Position numbers and translations under genes: made by a program. Of a DNA stretch of 64,000 nt, positions 1 through 8,404 are shown one piece after another. Positions within the stretch are counted from its first letter, which is position 1; each line of letters begins with the position of its first letter. The notes under the pieces were generated by a model, which was given only the letters and a program-made list of their open reading frames with translations, had not been told where the DNA came from and did not search any database. Source of the DNA: an uncultured Bacteroidota bacterium. GTDB lineage: Bacteria > Bacteroidota > Bacteroidia > 2-12-FULL-35-15. The stretch covers positions 1 to 64,000 of the forward strand of contig CAINDA010000063.1 in the NCBI GenBank assembly GCA_903847205.1, read 5' to 3'.

Positions 1-1
1 A

Positions 2-526
2 AGTTTCACCCAGTATATGCATACAATAGTACAGTATAAAAACCTTGTTAAACATGCTGTTGCGCAGCAGTCTTTGGGTGCCTTACCGGCAGTACCGGTA
101 TTAGGTACAGCACCTGAAGCAGTTGCAGAAGGTATATTTGATCGTGTCGGAAAATTAATAAAACGTATTAAAGCAAGCGCAAACTATAACGATAATATGG
201 GACAGCTGCTGGGTATTGTTGCCCCGGTTACTGTTATTGACACGGCGTTGCTTCAGCCGGTGTTAAAAGTTAAAATCGATGCAGGCCGTCCCCGCATTAA
301 AACGGTTAAAGGCAATGCAGAGGCACTTGATTTGTATGTGGACAGAAAAGATGGTGCAGGTTACGTGTTTCTATGCAGGCTTATCAAATTTAATTATATT
401 GATATTGCCAGCCTGCCTGCAAATACATTATTTGCAGAATGGGATTACAAAGGTATGTACGTAATCGGCAATAATCCGGTAGGTTTGATGAGTGCAGTTG
501 TAAGCATTATTGTAAAGAAGCTGTAA
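2..526 (+). CDS. Bacteroidota hypothetical protein, C-terminal part (5' end outside window)
   Basis: The reading frame is open to the left edge of the window (codons precede the first ATG at 17), so this is probably the 3' portion of a longer gene. What remains is about 170 residues. The first half is rich in helix-forming residues and ends with an NYNDNMGQLLGIV segment. The second half looks like a beta-sandwich (fibronectin type III-like) with a DLYVDRKDGAGYVFL strand pair and an AEWDYKGMYVI strand. I recognise this helix-plus-sandwich pattern from small Bacteroidota proteins of unknown function, which supports the taxonomic call but not a role. No signal peptide can be judged because the start is missing. 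A perfect terminator follows the stop codon. Confidence 0.6.
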   Translation, partial: SFTQYMHTIVQYKNLVKHAVAQQSLGALPAVPVLGTAPEAVAEGIFDRVGKLIKRIKASANYNDNMGQLLGIVAPVTVIDTALLQPVLKVKIDAGRPRIKTVKGNAEALDLYVDRKDGAGYVFLCRLIKFNYIDIASLPANTLFAEWDYKGMYVIGNNPVGLMSAVVSIIVKKL

Positions 527-546
527 GCTGAAAATGTATAATGACA

Positions 547-578
547 GCCCTCCGGAGTGCAGTCCGGAGGGCTTTTTT
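547..578 (+). terminator. Rho-independent terminator
   Basis: A perfect 10-bp stem (GCCCTCCGGA paired with TCCGGAGGGC, 547-556 and 563-572) with a 6-nt loop is followed by six T residues. It lies 21 nt after the stop codon of the upstream gene and isolates it from the response regulator at 732. Confidence 0.95.
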
Positions 579-681
579 AATTTTATCCTTGAAACAATTT
601 TAAAACCGTTATATATTAACTTAAATTCTTTTTTATATTTTCTCCATTATGCCTTACTTTTAGTTTGTTCGAAAAAACAAT

Positions 682-689
682 TACTTTTG
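682..689 (+). promoter_or_regulatory. Candidate -7 promoter box for the NtrC-like regulator
   Basis: TACTTTTG matches the Bacteroidota -7 consensus TAnnTTTG exactly and lies 43 nt before the ATG at 732. A TTTG at 664-667 could serve as the -33 element, but the 14-nt spacing is shorter than usual, so the assignment is tentative. Confidence 0.4.
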
Positions 690-731
690 TTTTGGAATTT
701 TAATTATCACATTCCCAAGCACAAAAAATAA

Positions 732-1898
732 ATGACAAAATTATTAATCATCGACGACGAAAAAAGTATCCGCAAAACATTGCGCGAAATATTAGAGTAT
801 GAAAAATACCAGGTAGATGAAGCTTGTGATGGCTCTGAAGGACTTGCTATGATTCAGAAAGATAAGTATGATATAATTCTCTGCGATATTAAAATGCCGA
901 AAATGGACGGCATTGAAGTGCTGGATAAAATTATGCAATTATCCTCTGATACACCGGTAATAATGATTTCGGGGCATGGTAATATTGAAACTGCTGTTGA
1001 AGCGGTGAAAAAAGGCGCATTTGATTTTATTGCAAAACCTCTGGATCTAAACCGCCTGCTGGTAACCCTTAGGAACGCAATGGATAAATCTACCTTAGTT
1101 ACCGAAACTAAAGTATTAAAAAAGAAAGTGAGTAAAACTTTTGATATGATTGGAGCGTCAAAAGCAATTGTGCAGATTCAGGAAATGATTGAACGTGTGG
1201 CGCCCACTGATGCCCGTGTTTTAATAACCGGCGGAAACGGAAGCGGGAAAGAGCTTGTAGCACGCTGGCTTCATGAAAAAAGCAGCCGTGCAAATGCGTC
1301 GCTGATTGAAGTAAATTGTGCTGCTATACCAAGCGAGCTGATTGAAAGCGAATTATTCGGGCATGAAAAAGGGGCGTTCACATCGGCTATCAGCCAGCGT
1401 AAAGGCAAATTTGAACAGGCAGAAGGCGGAACAATATTTTTGGATGAAATCGGCGATATGAGTCTTTCTGCTCAGGCAAAGGTTTTGCGTGCTTTGCAGG
1501 AAAATAAAATTACCCGGGTAGGCGGGGAAAAAGAAATTAAAGTAAACGTGCGTGTTGTGGCCGCCACCAACAAAGATCTGCAGAAAGAAATTGCATCAGG
1601 AAATTTTCGCGAAGATTTATATCACCGTTTGAGTGTTATCCTTATTCATGTCCCTTCTTTAAACGACCGTAAAGAGGATATCCCCTTATTGGCAGAACAC
1701 TTTTTAAAATTAATCTGCGATGATCATGGAATGCCTCCTAAAACCTTTACCAAAGAGGCAATAGCAGAACTTCAAAAAATAAATTGGACAGGTAATATCC
1801 GGGAATTTAGGAATGTTGTAGAGCGCTTAATTATTCTTTGCGATAAAACTATTACAGATAAAGATGTGATTGCGTATGCCCGCCCTTTAAAAGGATAA
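732..1898 (+). CDS. NtrC/AtoC-type response regulator, receiver plus sigma-54 AAA+ domain, no DNA-binding domain
   Basis: Residues 3-115 form a receiver domain with the acidic pocket D8/D9, phosphoacceptor D52 in LCDIKMP, and K102 in AKPLD. Residues 140-360 form a sigma-54-activating AAA+ ATPase with Walker A GGNGSGKE (167-174) and the [10 protein letters not shown] Walker B region. The sigma-54 contact loop reads GAFTSA (214-219) rather than the canonical GAFTGA. The protein stops at residue 388, shortly after the ATPase, without the Fis-type helix-turn-helix usual in NtrC proteins. It could act on sigma-54 from solution, or not be a conventional activator. No sensor kinase is adjacent. It is convergent with the sugar-nucleotide cluster. 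Confidence 0.9.
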   Translation: MTKLLIIDDEKSIRKTLREILEYEKYQVDEACDGSEGLAMIQKDKYDIILCDIKMPKMDGIEVLDKIMQLSSDTPVIMISGHGNIETAVEAVKKGAFDFIAKPLDLNRLLVTLRNAMDKSTLVTETKVLKKKVSKTFDMIGASKAIVQIQEMIERVAPTDARVLITGGNGSGKELVARWLHEKSSRANASLIEVNCAAIPSELIESELFGHEKGAFTSAISQRKGKFEQAEGGTIFLDEIGDMSLSAQAKVLRALQENKITRVGGEKEIKVNVRVVAATNKDLQKEIASGNFREDLYHRLSVILIHVPSLNDRKEDIPLLAEHFLKLICDDHGMPPKTFTKEAIAELQKINWTGNIREFRNVVERLIILCDKTITDKDVIAYARPLKG

Positions 1899-1965
1899 AA
1901 ATTTTATTTGAAAATGTGCTGAATTGAAAATAAGTTTAAACATTCAATTCATCAAATTTCATTAA

Positions 1966-3033
1966 CTATCTTTTCGAATACTGTATCTCGTAATATTTTT
2001 TATAATCCCCGGAAGTAACGTTGTTCAGCCATTCTTCATTTGTAAGATACCAGTCAACTGTTTTTTCTAAACCTTCTTCAAACTGCAGCGACGGTGTCCA
2101 TCCTAATTCTTTTTGCAGCTTTGATGAGTCAATTGCATAGCGGAGATCATGGCCGGCACGGTCTTTCACGTAGGTAATCAATTTTGCAGATTCTCCTGCA
2201 GTGCGGTTTAATTTCTTATCCATGATTTTACACAGCAGATGAATTAAATCAATATTCGTCCATTCATTATGCCCTCCGATATTATATGTACTGCCTGCTT
2301 TTGCATTATGGAAAATTACATCAATAGCACGGGCATGATCCTCTACCCAAAGCCAGTCGCGTATGTTTTCGCCTTTTCCGTAAATAGGAATCGGTTTATT
2401 GTTTTTGATATTATAGATTGAAAGAGGAATTAATTTTTCAGGGAAATGATAACTGCCGTAATTGTTGGAACAATTAGAAATAACAGCATCCAGACCGTAA
2501 GTATCATGGTAAGCTCTTACAAAATGATCCGAACTGGCTTTTGATGCTGAGTATGGGCTGTGAGGATCGTATGCTGTTGTTTCAGTAAACATGCCGGTTT
2601 CTCCTAAACTGCCGTACACTTCATCTGTAGATACATGGTAAAAACGGGAATCTGTCTCCTTGCCATCTGCTTTTAACCAATTGGCTTTAGCAGCATTTAA
2701 TAAATTTACTGTGCCGATAACATTGGTCATCACAAATTCCAATGGGTTGCTGATGCTCCTGTCAACATGGCTTTCAGCAGCAAGGTGAATAACACTTCCG
2801 AATTTATGAAGTTCAAATAATTCATTAATAAAGACCGCATCAACGATATCGCCTTTTACAAAAGAATAATTTGGTTTGTTTTCTATGTCGGTAAGATTAG
2901 CAAGATTACCCGCGTAAGTAAGCTTATCCAGGTTTACAATTTCATAATCAGGATATTTATTTACAAATAAACGGACAACATGCGAACCGATGAATCCTGC
3001 GCCTCCGGTGATAAGTATTTTTTTGTTTTTCAT
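1966..3033 (-). CDS. rfbB: dTDP-glucose 4,6-dehydratase
   Basis: A 355-aa extended short-chain dehydrogenase that converts dTDP-glucose to dTDP-4-keto-6-deoxyglucose for deoxysugar synthesis in surface polysaccharides. Visible features are the NAD-binding GGAGFIGS (10-17), the subfamily signature STDEVYG (135-141) and the catalytic pair Y161/K165 in YSASK. Length and order are typical for RmlB. It is the last gene of a minus-strand run of sugar-nucleotide genes; none of the other rml genes (A, C, D) is in the window, so the dTDP-rhamnose set is either split or a different deoxysugar is made. Confidence 0.95.
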   Translation of the reverse strand: MKNKKILITGGAGFIGSHVVRLFVNKYPDYEIVNLDKLTYAGNLANLTDIENKPNYSFVKGDIVDAVFINELFELHKFGSVIHLAAESHVDRSISNPLEFVMTNVIGTVNLLNAAKANWLKADGKETDSRFYHVSTDEVYGSLGETGMFTETTAYDPHSPYSASKASSDHFVRAYHDTYGLDAVISNCSNNYGSYHFPEKLIPLSIYNIKNNKPIPIYGKGENIRDWLWVEDHARAIDVIFHNAKAGSTYNIGGHNEWTNIDLIHLLCKIMDKKLNRTAGESAKLITYVKDRAGHDLRYAIDSSKLQKELGWTPSLQFEEGLEKTVDWYLTNEEWLNNVTSGDYKKYYEIQYSKR

Positions 3034-3114
3034 TTTTTTTCCTCTTGATCACCCTTTAAAAGTGAGAATTGATTAAAATAATTCTGCTGAAATTCAATAA
3101 AACAGATTTCAATC

Positions 3115-4404
3115 TTACAAACTCCAATAATTTAAATTTTTAATTTTAGTCCTTAAAATTCCTTTTACATCAACGAGTATCCCGCCTTCTGAAAGTATTG
3201 ATTTATAAAAGGATTCATCGTATGCTGAATATTCTTTATGATTTACGGCAACTATAACGGCATCGTATCCTGTTCCAATTTTTTCTTCCAATCCAAAACC
3301 ATATTCATGCATTAATTCTTTTGATGAGGCATGAGGGTCAACAATATCAACACCAACTCCAAAAGATTTAAATTCTTTAACAACATCTGCAATTTTCGAA
3401 TTTCTGATGTCGCTCACGTTTTCTTTAAAAGTAGCGCCCATTACCAATACGCGCGATTCGTTGATATTTTTTTTAGCTGCAATTATTTTTTTTACTGTCT
3501 GCTTTGCAACGTAAAAGCCCATTGAGTCATTCACATAACGGCCGGAGTTAATTACTCTTGAGTGGTAGCCCAATTCTTCGGCTTTATAAGTTAAGTAATA
3601 TGGGTCAACTCCAATGCAGTGACCGCCGACAAGACCAGGTGAAAATTTCAAGAAATTCCATTTTGTTCCTGCAGCTTCCAATACATCATAGGTATTAATG
3701 TGCATCCGGTTGAAGATGATTGAAAGTTCATTCATCAAAGCAATGTTCACGTCACGCTGCGTGTTCTCAATGATTTTAGCTGCTTCAGCAACTTTTATAG
3801 AGGAAGCCTTGTATACTCCTGGTTCCACAATTATTTTGTAAACGCTTGCAATATTTTCTAAGGATTCATCGCAGCAGCCAGATACAACTTTTATTATTTT
3901 AGTAATAGTAAGTTCTTTATCGCCTGGGTTTATTCTTTCTGGTGAATATCCTACTTTGAAATCGGTTTTGAATTTTAACCCCGATGCTTTTTCTAAAACC
4001 GGTATGCAGTCTTCTTCAGTACAGCCGGGATAAACAGTTGATTCATAAACAACGTAATCTCCTTTTTTTAAAGCTTTGCCGACGGTGTGTGATGCGCTGA
4101 GCAAGGGTTTTAAGTCGGGAAGATTGTGGTCGTCAATAGGAGTGGGGACAGCAACGATAAAAAAAATTGCTTGTTTCAATACATCAATTGAGGATGTAAA
4201 TTCAATATCGCATCCTTGGAAATCTGCAGGTTTTAATTCTTTTGAAGGATCGATGCCGTTCTGCATCATCTTTACACGTTCTTTGTTAATGTCGAAACCA
4301 ATTACTTTTACTTTTGAAGCAAATGCCAATGCAATTGGCAGCCCCACATACCCGAGGCCGATTACTGCAATTTTTGCTTCTTTCTTTAATATTTTTGCGT
4401 ACAT
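3115..4404 (-). CDS. UDP-N-acetyl-hexosamine 6-dehydrogenase (WbpA/TviB/VipA-type)
   Basis: A 429-aa nucleotide-sugar dehydrogenase of the UDP-Glc/Man dehydrogenase superfamily. It has the N-terminal Rossmann motif GLGYVGLP (from residue 16), the SPERINPGD motif (154-162) and the catalytic cysteine C263 in GGHCIGVDPYYL. The GGHCIGVDPYYL form and overall length resemble the UDP-GlcNAc/GalNAc 6-dehydrogenases rather than UDP-glucose dehydrogenase. Together with the downstream WlbA- and WlbB-like genes it suggests synthesis of an acetamido-uronic acid. The exact epimer cannot be decided from sequence alone. Confidence 0.88.
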   Translation of the reverse strand: MYAKILKKEAKIAVIGLGYVGLPIALAFASKVKVIGFDINKERVKMMQNGIDPSKELKPADFQGCDIEFTSSIDVLKQAIFFIVAVPTPIDDHNLPDLKPLLSASHTVGKALKKGDYVVYESTVYPGCTEEDCIPVLEKASGLKFKTDFKVGYSPERINPGDKELTITKIIKVVSGCCDESLENIASVYKIIVEPGVYKASSIKVAEAAKIIENTQRDVNIALMNELSIIFNRMHINTYDVLEAAGTKWNFLKFSPGLVGGHCIGVDPYYLTYKAEELGYHSRVINSGRYVNDSMGFYVAKQTVKKIIAAKKNINESRVLVMGATFKENVSDIRNSKIADVVKEFKSFGVGVDIVDPHASSKELMHEYGFGLEEKIGTGYDAVIVAVNHKEYSAYDESFYKSILSEGGILVDVKGILRTKIKNLNYWSL

Positions 4405-4411
4405 TATTTTG

Positions 4412-4909
4412 GTTTGTAGTTTTCAGTTTGTTGTTCTATGTTTATTGCTTATTGTCAATTTCTGTTCTGTGTTTGAATTTTTCTCCTTTTACATTAGATT
4501 TATTCAAATAGGTTACGAAACTTCCTGTTTTATTGATTATTGTTTGTGCTAAAATACTGCATTCTTCAAATTCTGTTTTGTCGATATAATTATAATCCAG
4601 GGCTCTATATAATTGAGAACGCGTTTCTGAGCAGGAACCGATTGAATAACATAAAAATGTTACAAATTCTTTATTGCCGCCTCTTCCAAAACCTTCAGCA
4701 ATATTGTCCATTACTGAACCACTCGAATCTCTTATCTGATTCCTAATACCAAAATCTTTATTAAATTTTTCTTTTTCAGTTAAAGCAAAAACTTTCTTTG
4801 ATAGCAGCCTGGCTAATTGCCAAATTTCTAATTCTTCAAATTTCGTTATCGTTGCCATAAATAATTATTTTAACAAAAAATACAGAACAACAAATCACAA
4901 ACTACAAAC
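4412..4909. repeat. Inverted repeats flanking the four-helix-bundle gene
   Basis: The left arm (about 4412-4437) and the reverse complement of the right arm (about 4882-4909) share two identical 11-nt blocks, GTTTGTAGTTT and TTTGTTGTTCT, separated by four differing bases. The pair encloses exactly one gene (4442-4858), which sits between two sugar-nucleotide genes that would otherwise be adjacent. This looks like a small inserted unit, but no target-site duplication is evident. Confidence 0.7.
4442..4858 (-). CDS. Four-helix-bundle protein (23S rRNA intervening-sequence / S23 family)
   Basis: A 138-aa helical protein with the family hallmarks: an ELEIWQLARLL first helix, the RDSSGSVMDNIAEGFGRG loop-helix and the ETRSQLYRALDYNYI helix. 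This family was first found encoded inside 23S rRNA intervening sequences but is common as free-standing genes in Bacteroidota. Its molecular role is not established; related Avd proteins assist diversity-generating retroelements, but no reverse transcriptase or variable repeat is present here. The gene interrupts the sugar cluster and is bracketed by inverted repeats, suggesting it arrived as a unit. Confidence 0.88.
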   Translation of the reverse strand: MATITKFEELEIWQLARLLSKKVFALTEKEKFNKDFGIRNQIRDSSGSVMDNIAEGFGRGGNKEFVTFLCYSIGSCSETRSQLYRALDYNYIDKTEFEECSILAQTIINKTGSFVTYLNKSNVKGEKFKHRTEIDNKQ

Positions 4910-4911
4910 GT

Positions 4912-5940
4912 TTAACCTTTTCTTGTTTTCTTTCTTAATGCGTAAATCCGTTCGATTATATCAACCACTTTTAAACCTTCCATTGCATTAGTTGTAATTG
5001 TTGTTCTGCCTTTTAATGTATCAATTACATTTTTGAAAATATAATTATGATTGTTTGCCGAGCCTTTGTACGCACCGTAATCATTAGCTGCGTTAGTTGC
5101 TTCCAATACTGGCATTGTATAATCTTTAATGTGGCAGTATTCCACTTTATCCATATACTGTCCGCCCACTTTTACGCTGCCTTTGCTTCCGATGATTGTA
5201 ATACTGCTTTCGAGGTTGGTATCCCAGACCGAAGTTGAATAGTTGATGCTTCCCATCCCTCCGTTCAGGAAATTAAAATTCACATAACCGCTGTCTTCAA
5301 AATCGGTTAAACCGGCATGATTAAAATCTTTGAATTTAGCCTGGATATCTTTTAAATCTCCGAAGAGCCAGTACATAATATCAATGAAGTGAGAGAATTG
5401 GGTAAACAATGTACCGCCGTCCAATTGCTGGGTACCTTTCCAGCCCCCCTTTTTATAATAGCGGTCATCACGGTTCCAGTAACAGTTAAGCTGCACCATA
5501 AAAATATCGCCGATAATTTTATTTTCAATAATCTCTTTTAACCATACAGATGGCGGTGAGTAGCGGTTCTGCATAACACAGAAAACAGTTCTATGGACTT
5601 GCAGCGCTTTAAAAATAATAGTTTCGCAGTCAGCTTTTGTGAGGGCCATTGGTTTTTCACAAATAATGTTTTTGCGGGCTTCAAGAGCTGTTAACGAATG
5701 CTGGGCATGTAATCCATTAGGTGTGCATATACTCACCACTTCAACTTCGGGATGAGAAGCCAGCATTTCTTCAGGCGAGGAATAAAAATTTTCTTTTAAA
5801 TCAGAAAGGCCTAATTGTTTTTTAGAAGCAATATCGCAGACTGCAGCTAATTCGGCTTCATCATTTCTCCGGATCATTTCAGCGTGGCGCTTGCCGATAT
5901 GCCCCTGGCCGATTACTGCAAATTTTATTTTTTGACTCAT
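4912..5940 (-). CDS. Gfo/Idh/MocA oxidoreductase, WlbA/WbpB-like
   Basis: A 342-aa NAD(P)-dependent oxidoreductase. It has the N-terminal Rossmann motif GQGHIGKRH (11-19), the family EKP motif with catalytic K96 (EKPMAL) and the C-terminal substrate fold with GGTLFTQFSHFIDIMYWLFG. The position next to a UDP-HexNAc 6-dehydrogenase and a hexapeptide acetyltransferase matches the WlbA/WbpB step, oxidation at C3 of UDP-GlcNAcA before transamination. The partner DegT-type aminotransferase (WlbC/WbpE) is not in this window. The function is inferred from context; fold and cofactor use are secure. Confidence 0.82.
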   Translation of the reverse strand: MSQKIKFAVIGQGHIGKRHAEMIRRNDEAELAAVCDIASKKQLGLSDLKENFYSSPEEMLASHPEVEVVSICTPNGLHAQHSLTALEARKNIICEKPMALTKADCETIIFKALQVHRTVFCVMQNRYSPPSVWLKEIIENKIIGDIFMVQLNCYWNRDDRYYKKGGWKGTQQLDGGTLFTQFSHFIDIMYWLFGDLKDIQAKFKDFNHAGLTDFEDSGYVNFNFLNGGMGSINYSTSVWDTNLESSITIIGSKGSVKVGGQYMDKVEYCHIKDYTMPVLEATNAANDYGAYKGSANNHNYIFKNVIDTLKGRTTITTNAMEGLKVVDIIERIYALRKKTRKG

Positions 5941-5985
5941 ATTTTAATTTTTGTCTGCTGCTAGAAATATGGCAGCTTCAAATAT

Positions 5986-6561
5986 TTAAATTTTTCTCAC
6001 CTTCCCATTCTCAAACTTATATTTTTCTTTACTTTCCAAGCACTCTGCAATGCCGTCTTTATCAAATTTTAAACGATGTCCGTATTCACTTATCCACCCC
6101 ATTTGTCTGGCCGGATTACCAACCCATAAAGAGTAAGGCGGAATGTTTTTTGTAATTACCGCACCGGCACCGATAAATGCATATTCGCCGATATTGTGCC
6201 CGCATACAATGGTTGCATTTGCCCCGATTGATGCGCCTTTTCCAACATGAGTTTTTGCGTATTCATTTTTTCGGTTAACAGCACTGCGTGGATTAATAAC
6301 ATTTGTAAATACCATTGAGGGACCAAGAAAAACGTCATCATCACAGGTTACACCGGTGTATATGGAAACATTGTTCTGCACTTTAACATTTCTTCCTAAA
6401 ACAACTTCTGGAGAAATAACAACATTTTGGCCAAGATTACAATTTTCCCCTAACACGCAGTTAGGCATAATGTGAGAAAAATGCCATATTTTAGATCCCT
6501 TCCCAATGCTGCATCCATCATCAATAAAAGCAGTTGAATGTGCAAAAAAGTCCCGTTCCAT
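5986..6561 (-). CDS. Left-handed beta-helix N-acetyltransferase, WlbB/WbpD-like
   Basis: A 191-aa hexapeptide-repeat acyltransferase. The repeat pattern runs through most of the length (for example [20 protein letters not shown] and [20 protein letters not shown]) and the chain ends with the [15 protein letters not shown] tail seen in nucleotide-sugar 3-N-acetyltransferases. The expected reaction is acetyl-CoA-dependent acetylation of a 3-amino group on a UDP-uronic acid. It is the first gene of a minus-strand block (acetyltransferase, oxidoreductase, dehydrogenase, RfbB) with a promoter-like box 22 nt upstream. Confidence 0.85.
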   Translation of the reverse strand: MERDFFAHSTAFIDDGCSIGKGSKIWHFSHIMPNCVLGENCNLGQNVVISPEVVLGRNVKVQNNVSIYTGVTCDDDVFLGPSMVFTNVINPRSAVNRKNEYAKTHVGKGASIGANATIVCGHNIGEYAFIGAGAVITKNIPPYSLWVGNPARQMGWISEYGHRLKFDKDGIAECLESKEKYKFENGKVRKI

Positions 6562-6582
6562 TTTATGTTACATTAAGATTGG

Positions 6583-6590
6583 CAAAAATA
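6583..6590 (-). promoter_or_regulatory. Candidate -7 promoter box for the UDP-sugar block
   Basis: On the minus strand this reads TATTTTTG, an exact TAnnTTTG match, 22 nt upstream of the acetyltransferase ATG. It lies in the 70-nt gap after the aminotransferase gene. No clear -33 element is visible. Confidence 0.5.
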
Positions 6591-6631
6591 AGAATTTACT
6601 TGAAACAGTAAGGATTTATAAGGTATAAATG

Positions 6632-7741
6632 TCAGCGGATTGTTTCGTTCAAAGCCGCTGATATATTAAAAAGCCCTTTGTTCAATGACTCTTTATCAGG
6701 CCAGCCGTAGCCTATCCTCATAAAGCGTTTATCCATTTCAAACCAATGACCTGGACCAACAAGTGTTTTATAATTGTTGTAAAGCGTGCTATAAAAAAGT
6801 TCAGTGTTAACAATTATTTCTTTTTTTATCCTTGGGAAACAGATAACACCTCCCTGAGGTTCTACCCACTCTAGATTGGGATTTTGATCCATCCAGATTT
6901 TTACCAATTCAAAATTGGTTTTTACTTTTTGATGAACTGCAGGTAAGAAGCTTTTTTTCTTCTGCAAAAATTGATAGGCGATTTCTTCGTCAACAATGGA
7001 ATTGCATAAAAATATCTGTTCTTTGGCGGCTAAAAATAATTCCTGTAATTTTTTATTTTGGGTAATAAGCCAGCCTATCCGAATGCCCGGCAGGCCGAAA
7101 GCCTTGGATACAGATGATACACTGATTACGTTGGGTGATAATGAAGCAGCAAGGGGCAGTTTAATTCCCGCTGTTAAATCGCGGTAAGTTTCATCTACCA
7201 ATAAAAAACAATTATTTAATTCTGCTGCTTCAATAAGTTCCAAAAGCGTTTGTTCCGAAATTACTGTTCCTGTTGGATTATGCGGGGTTGTTATGCTGAT
7301 ACATTTTGTATTAGGCTTTATCAGCGATTGAATCAATGGAACATTGAGTTGAAAATCAGTTTCAAAATTCAAATCAATAAAATCAATTTCGCATCCGATA
7401 GCTCTCGGTGTTTCAATATTTGTCGCATAATTAGGGCGGACAACAATTAAATGATCTTTTGAGCTTAATAATGATGTTGCTGCAATGAACAAAGCAGCTG
7501 CGGCACCTGCAGTAATTAATATATCCTCAGCAGAAATGTCAGTGTATTCAGAAGCAATGAATTCGCGCAGTTCCGGTTTGCCTAAGTGATGGCCGTAACA
7601 GAGAATTAATTCGTTTAAATTTAATTGAAGGTCTTTAAATAGAGCGTCATGAATTGAACTTTCCGCAAGATTACATTCAATCGTATCATAGCCCAATTGC
7701 TCCGGAGATTCAATTTCTATGGGCATTCGTTTGTATTTCAT
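6632..7741 (-). CDS. Pyridoxal-phosphate aminotransferase, class I/II
   Basis: A 369-aa fold-type I PLP enzyme. Visible residues include HNPTG (154-158), the cofactor aspartate in LVDETYRD (D183), the Schiff-base lysine K213 in SVSKAFGLPGIRIGW and a late MRIGYG strand with the substrate-carboxylate arginine. The class I/II fold does not match the DegT aminotransferase expected for the neighbouring uronic-acid pathway, so its substrate is more likely an amino acid. It lies 8 nt downstream of rsmG on the same strand, so co-transcription is likely. The substrate is unknown. Confidence 0.82.
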   Translation of the reverse strand: MKYKRMPIEIESPEQLGYDTIECNLAESSIHDALFKDLQLNLNELILCYGHHLGKPELREFIASEYTDISAEDILITAGAAAALFIAATSLLSSKDHLIVVRPNYATNIETPRAIGCEIDFIDLNFETDFQLNVPLIQSLIKPNTKCISITTPHNPTGTVISEQTLLELIEAAELNNCFLLVDETYRDLTAGIKLPLAASLSPNVISVSSVSKAFGLPGIRIGWLITQNKKLQELFLAAKEQIFLCNSIVDEEIAYQFLQKKKSFLPAVHQKVKTNFELVKIWMDQNPNLEWVEPQGGVICFPRIKKEIIVNTELFYSTLYNNYKTLVGPGHWFEMDKRFMRIGYGWPDKESLNKGLFNISAALNETIR

Positions 7742-7749
7742 CTGGCTGT

Positions 7750-8373
7750 TTACATTGGCAGATAAACTATTTTTTTTGTTTCAAAAAATTCTTCAGCGAA
7801 AAAATCTTTTAAATCATAGAATACCGCGTGCTTTTTAAAATTTTGAAACTCCTCGGTAAGGTCTCCTCCCTTAAGGAATAGCAGACCATTTGGCAGGCTG
7901 TTGAATTGTTTTTTACTTATTTTGTTCTGCACCCATCTGTAAAATATTGAACTGTCGGTAACGGCGCGGCTGATTATAAAATCAAATTTCTCATTCACAT
8001 CTTCTGCCCGGATATTTTCGGCTCTTAAATTATTTAAACCAATTGCAGCGGCTACTTCATTTACAACTTTAATCTTTTTACCAATCGAATCGACAAGATA
8101 AAAATTGCATTCAGGAAAAAATATTGCAAGCGGAATGCCTGGGAAACCGCCGCCACATCCTACATCCATGATTTTTGTTTTAGGCTTAAAGTCTATTACT
8201 TTAGCAAGTGACAATGAATGGAGAACATGCCGCTCATATAATAAATCAATATCCTTACGTGAAATTACATTTATCTGCGCGTTCCAGTGCTCGTATAAAC
8301 CCTGAAGAGCGCTAAATTGGTTCTGCTGTGTTTCTGTAATATCGGGAAAGTATTTTAGAAGAATCGAAATCAC
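7750..8373 (-). CDS. rsmG: 16S rRNA (guanine527-N7)-methyltransferase
   Basis: A Rossmann methyltransferase that makes m7G527 in 16S rRNA from S-adenosylmethionine. The SAM motif MDVGCGGGFPGIPLAI and the upstream INVISRKDIDLLYERHVLHSL segment are diagnostic of RsmG/GidB. I place the start at a GTG (8373), giving MISILLKYFPDI, because homologs begin close to ILLKYFP. A TTG at 8388 would add five hydrophobic residues. No ATG is available. The gene follows the sigma-factor gene and precedes the aminotransferase closely. Confidence 0.92.
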   Translation of the reverse strand: MISILLKYFPDITETQQNQFSALQGLYEHWNAQINVISRKDIDLLYERHVLHSLSLAKVIDFKPKTKIMDVGCGGGFPGIPLAIFFPECNFYLVDSIGKKIKVVNEVAAAIGLNNLRAENIRAEDVNEKFDFIISRAVTDSSIFYRWVQNKISKKQFNSLPNGLLFLKGGDLTEEFQNFKKHAVFYDLKDFFAEEFFETKKIVYLPM

Positions 8374-8404
8374 GAAATAGAAAGACAATAAATTAATTGA
8401 AAAT

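Noticed and set aside
534-731. 65-codon plus-strand frame after the first terminator
   Set aside because: It begins in the terminator hairpin and covers the promoter region; codon pattern is A/T-rich and not protein-like.
4442-4858. Diversity-generating retroelement accessory protein (Avd)
   Set aside because: The fold is the same, but there is no reverse transcriptase, template repeat or variable repeat nearby.
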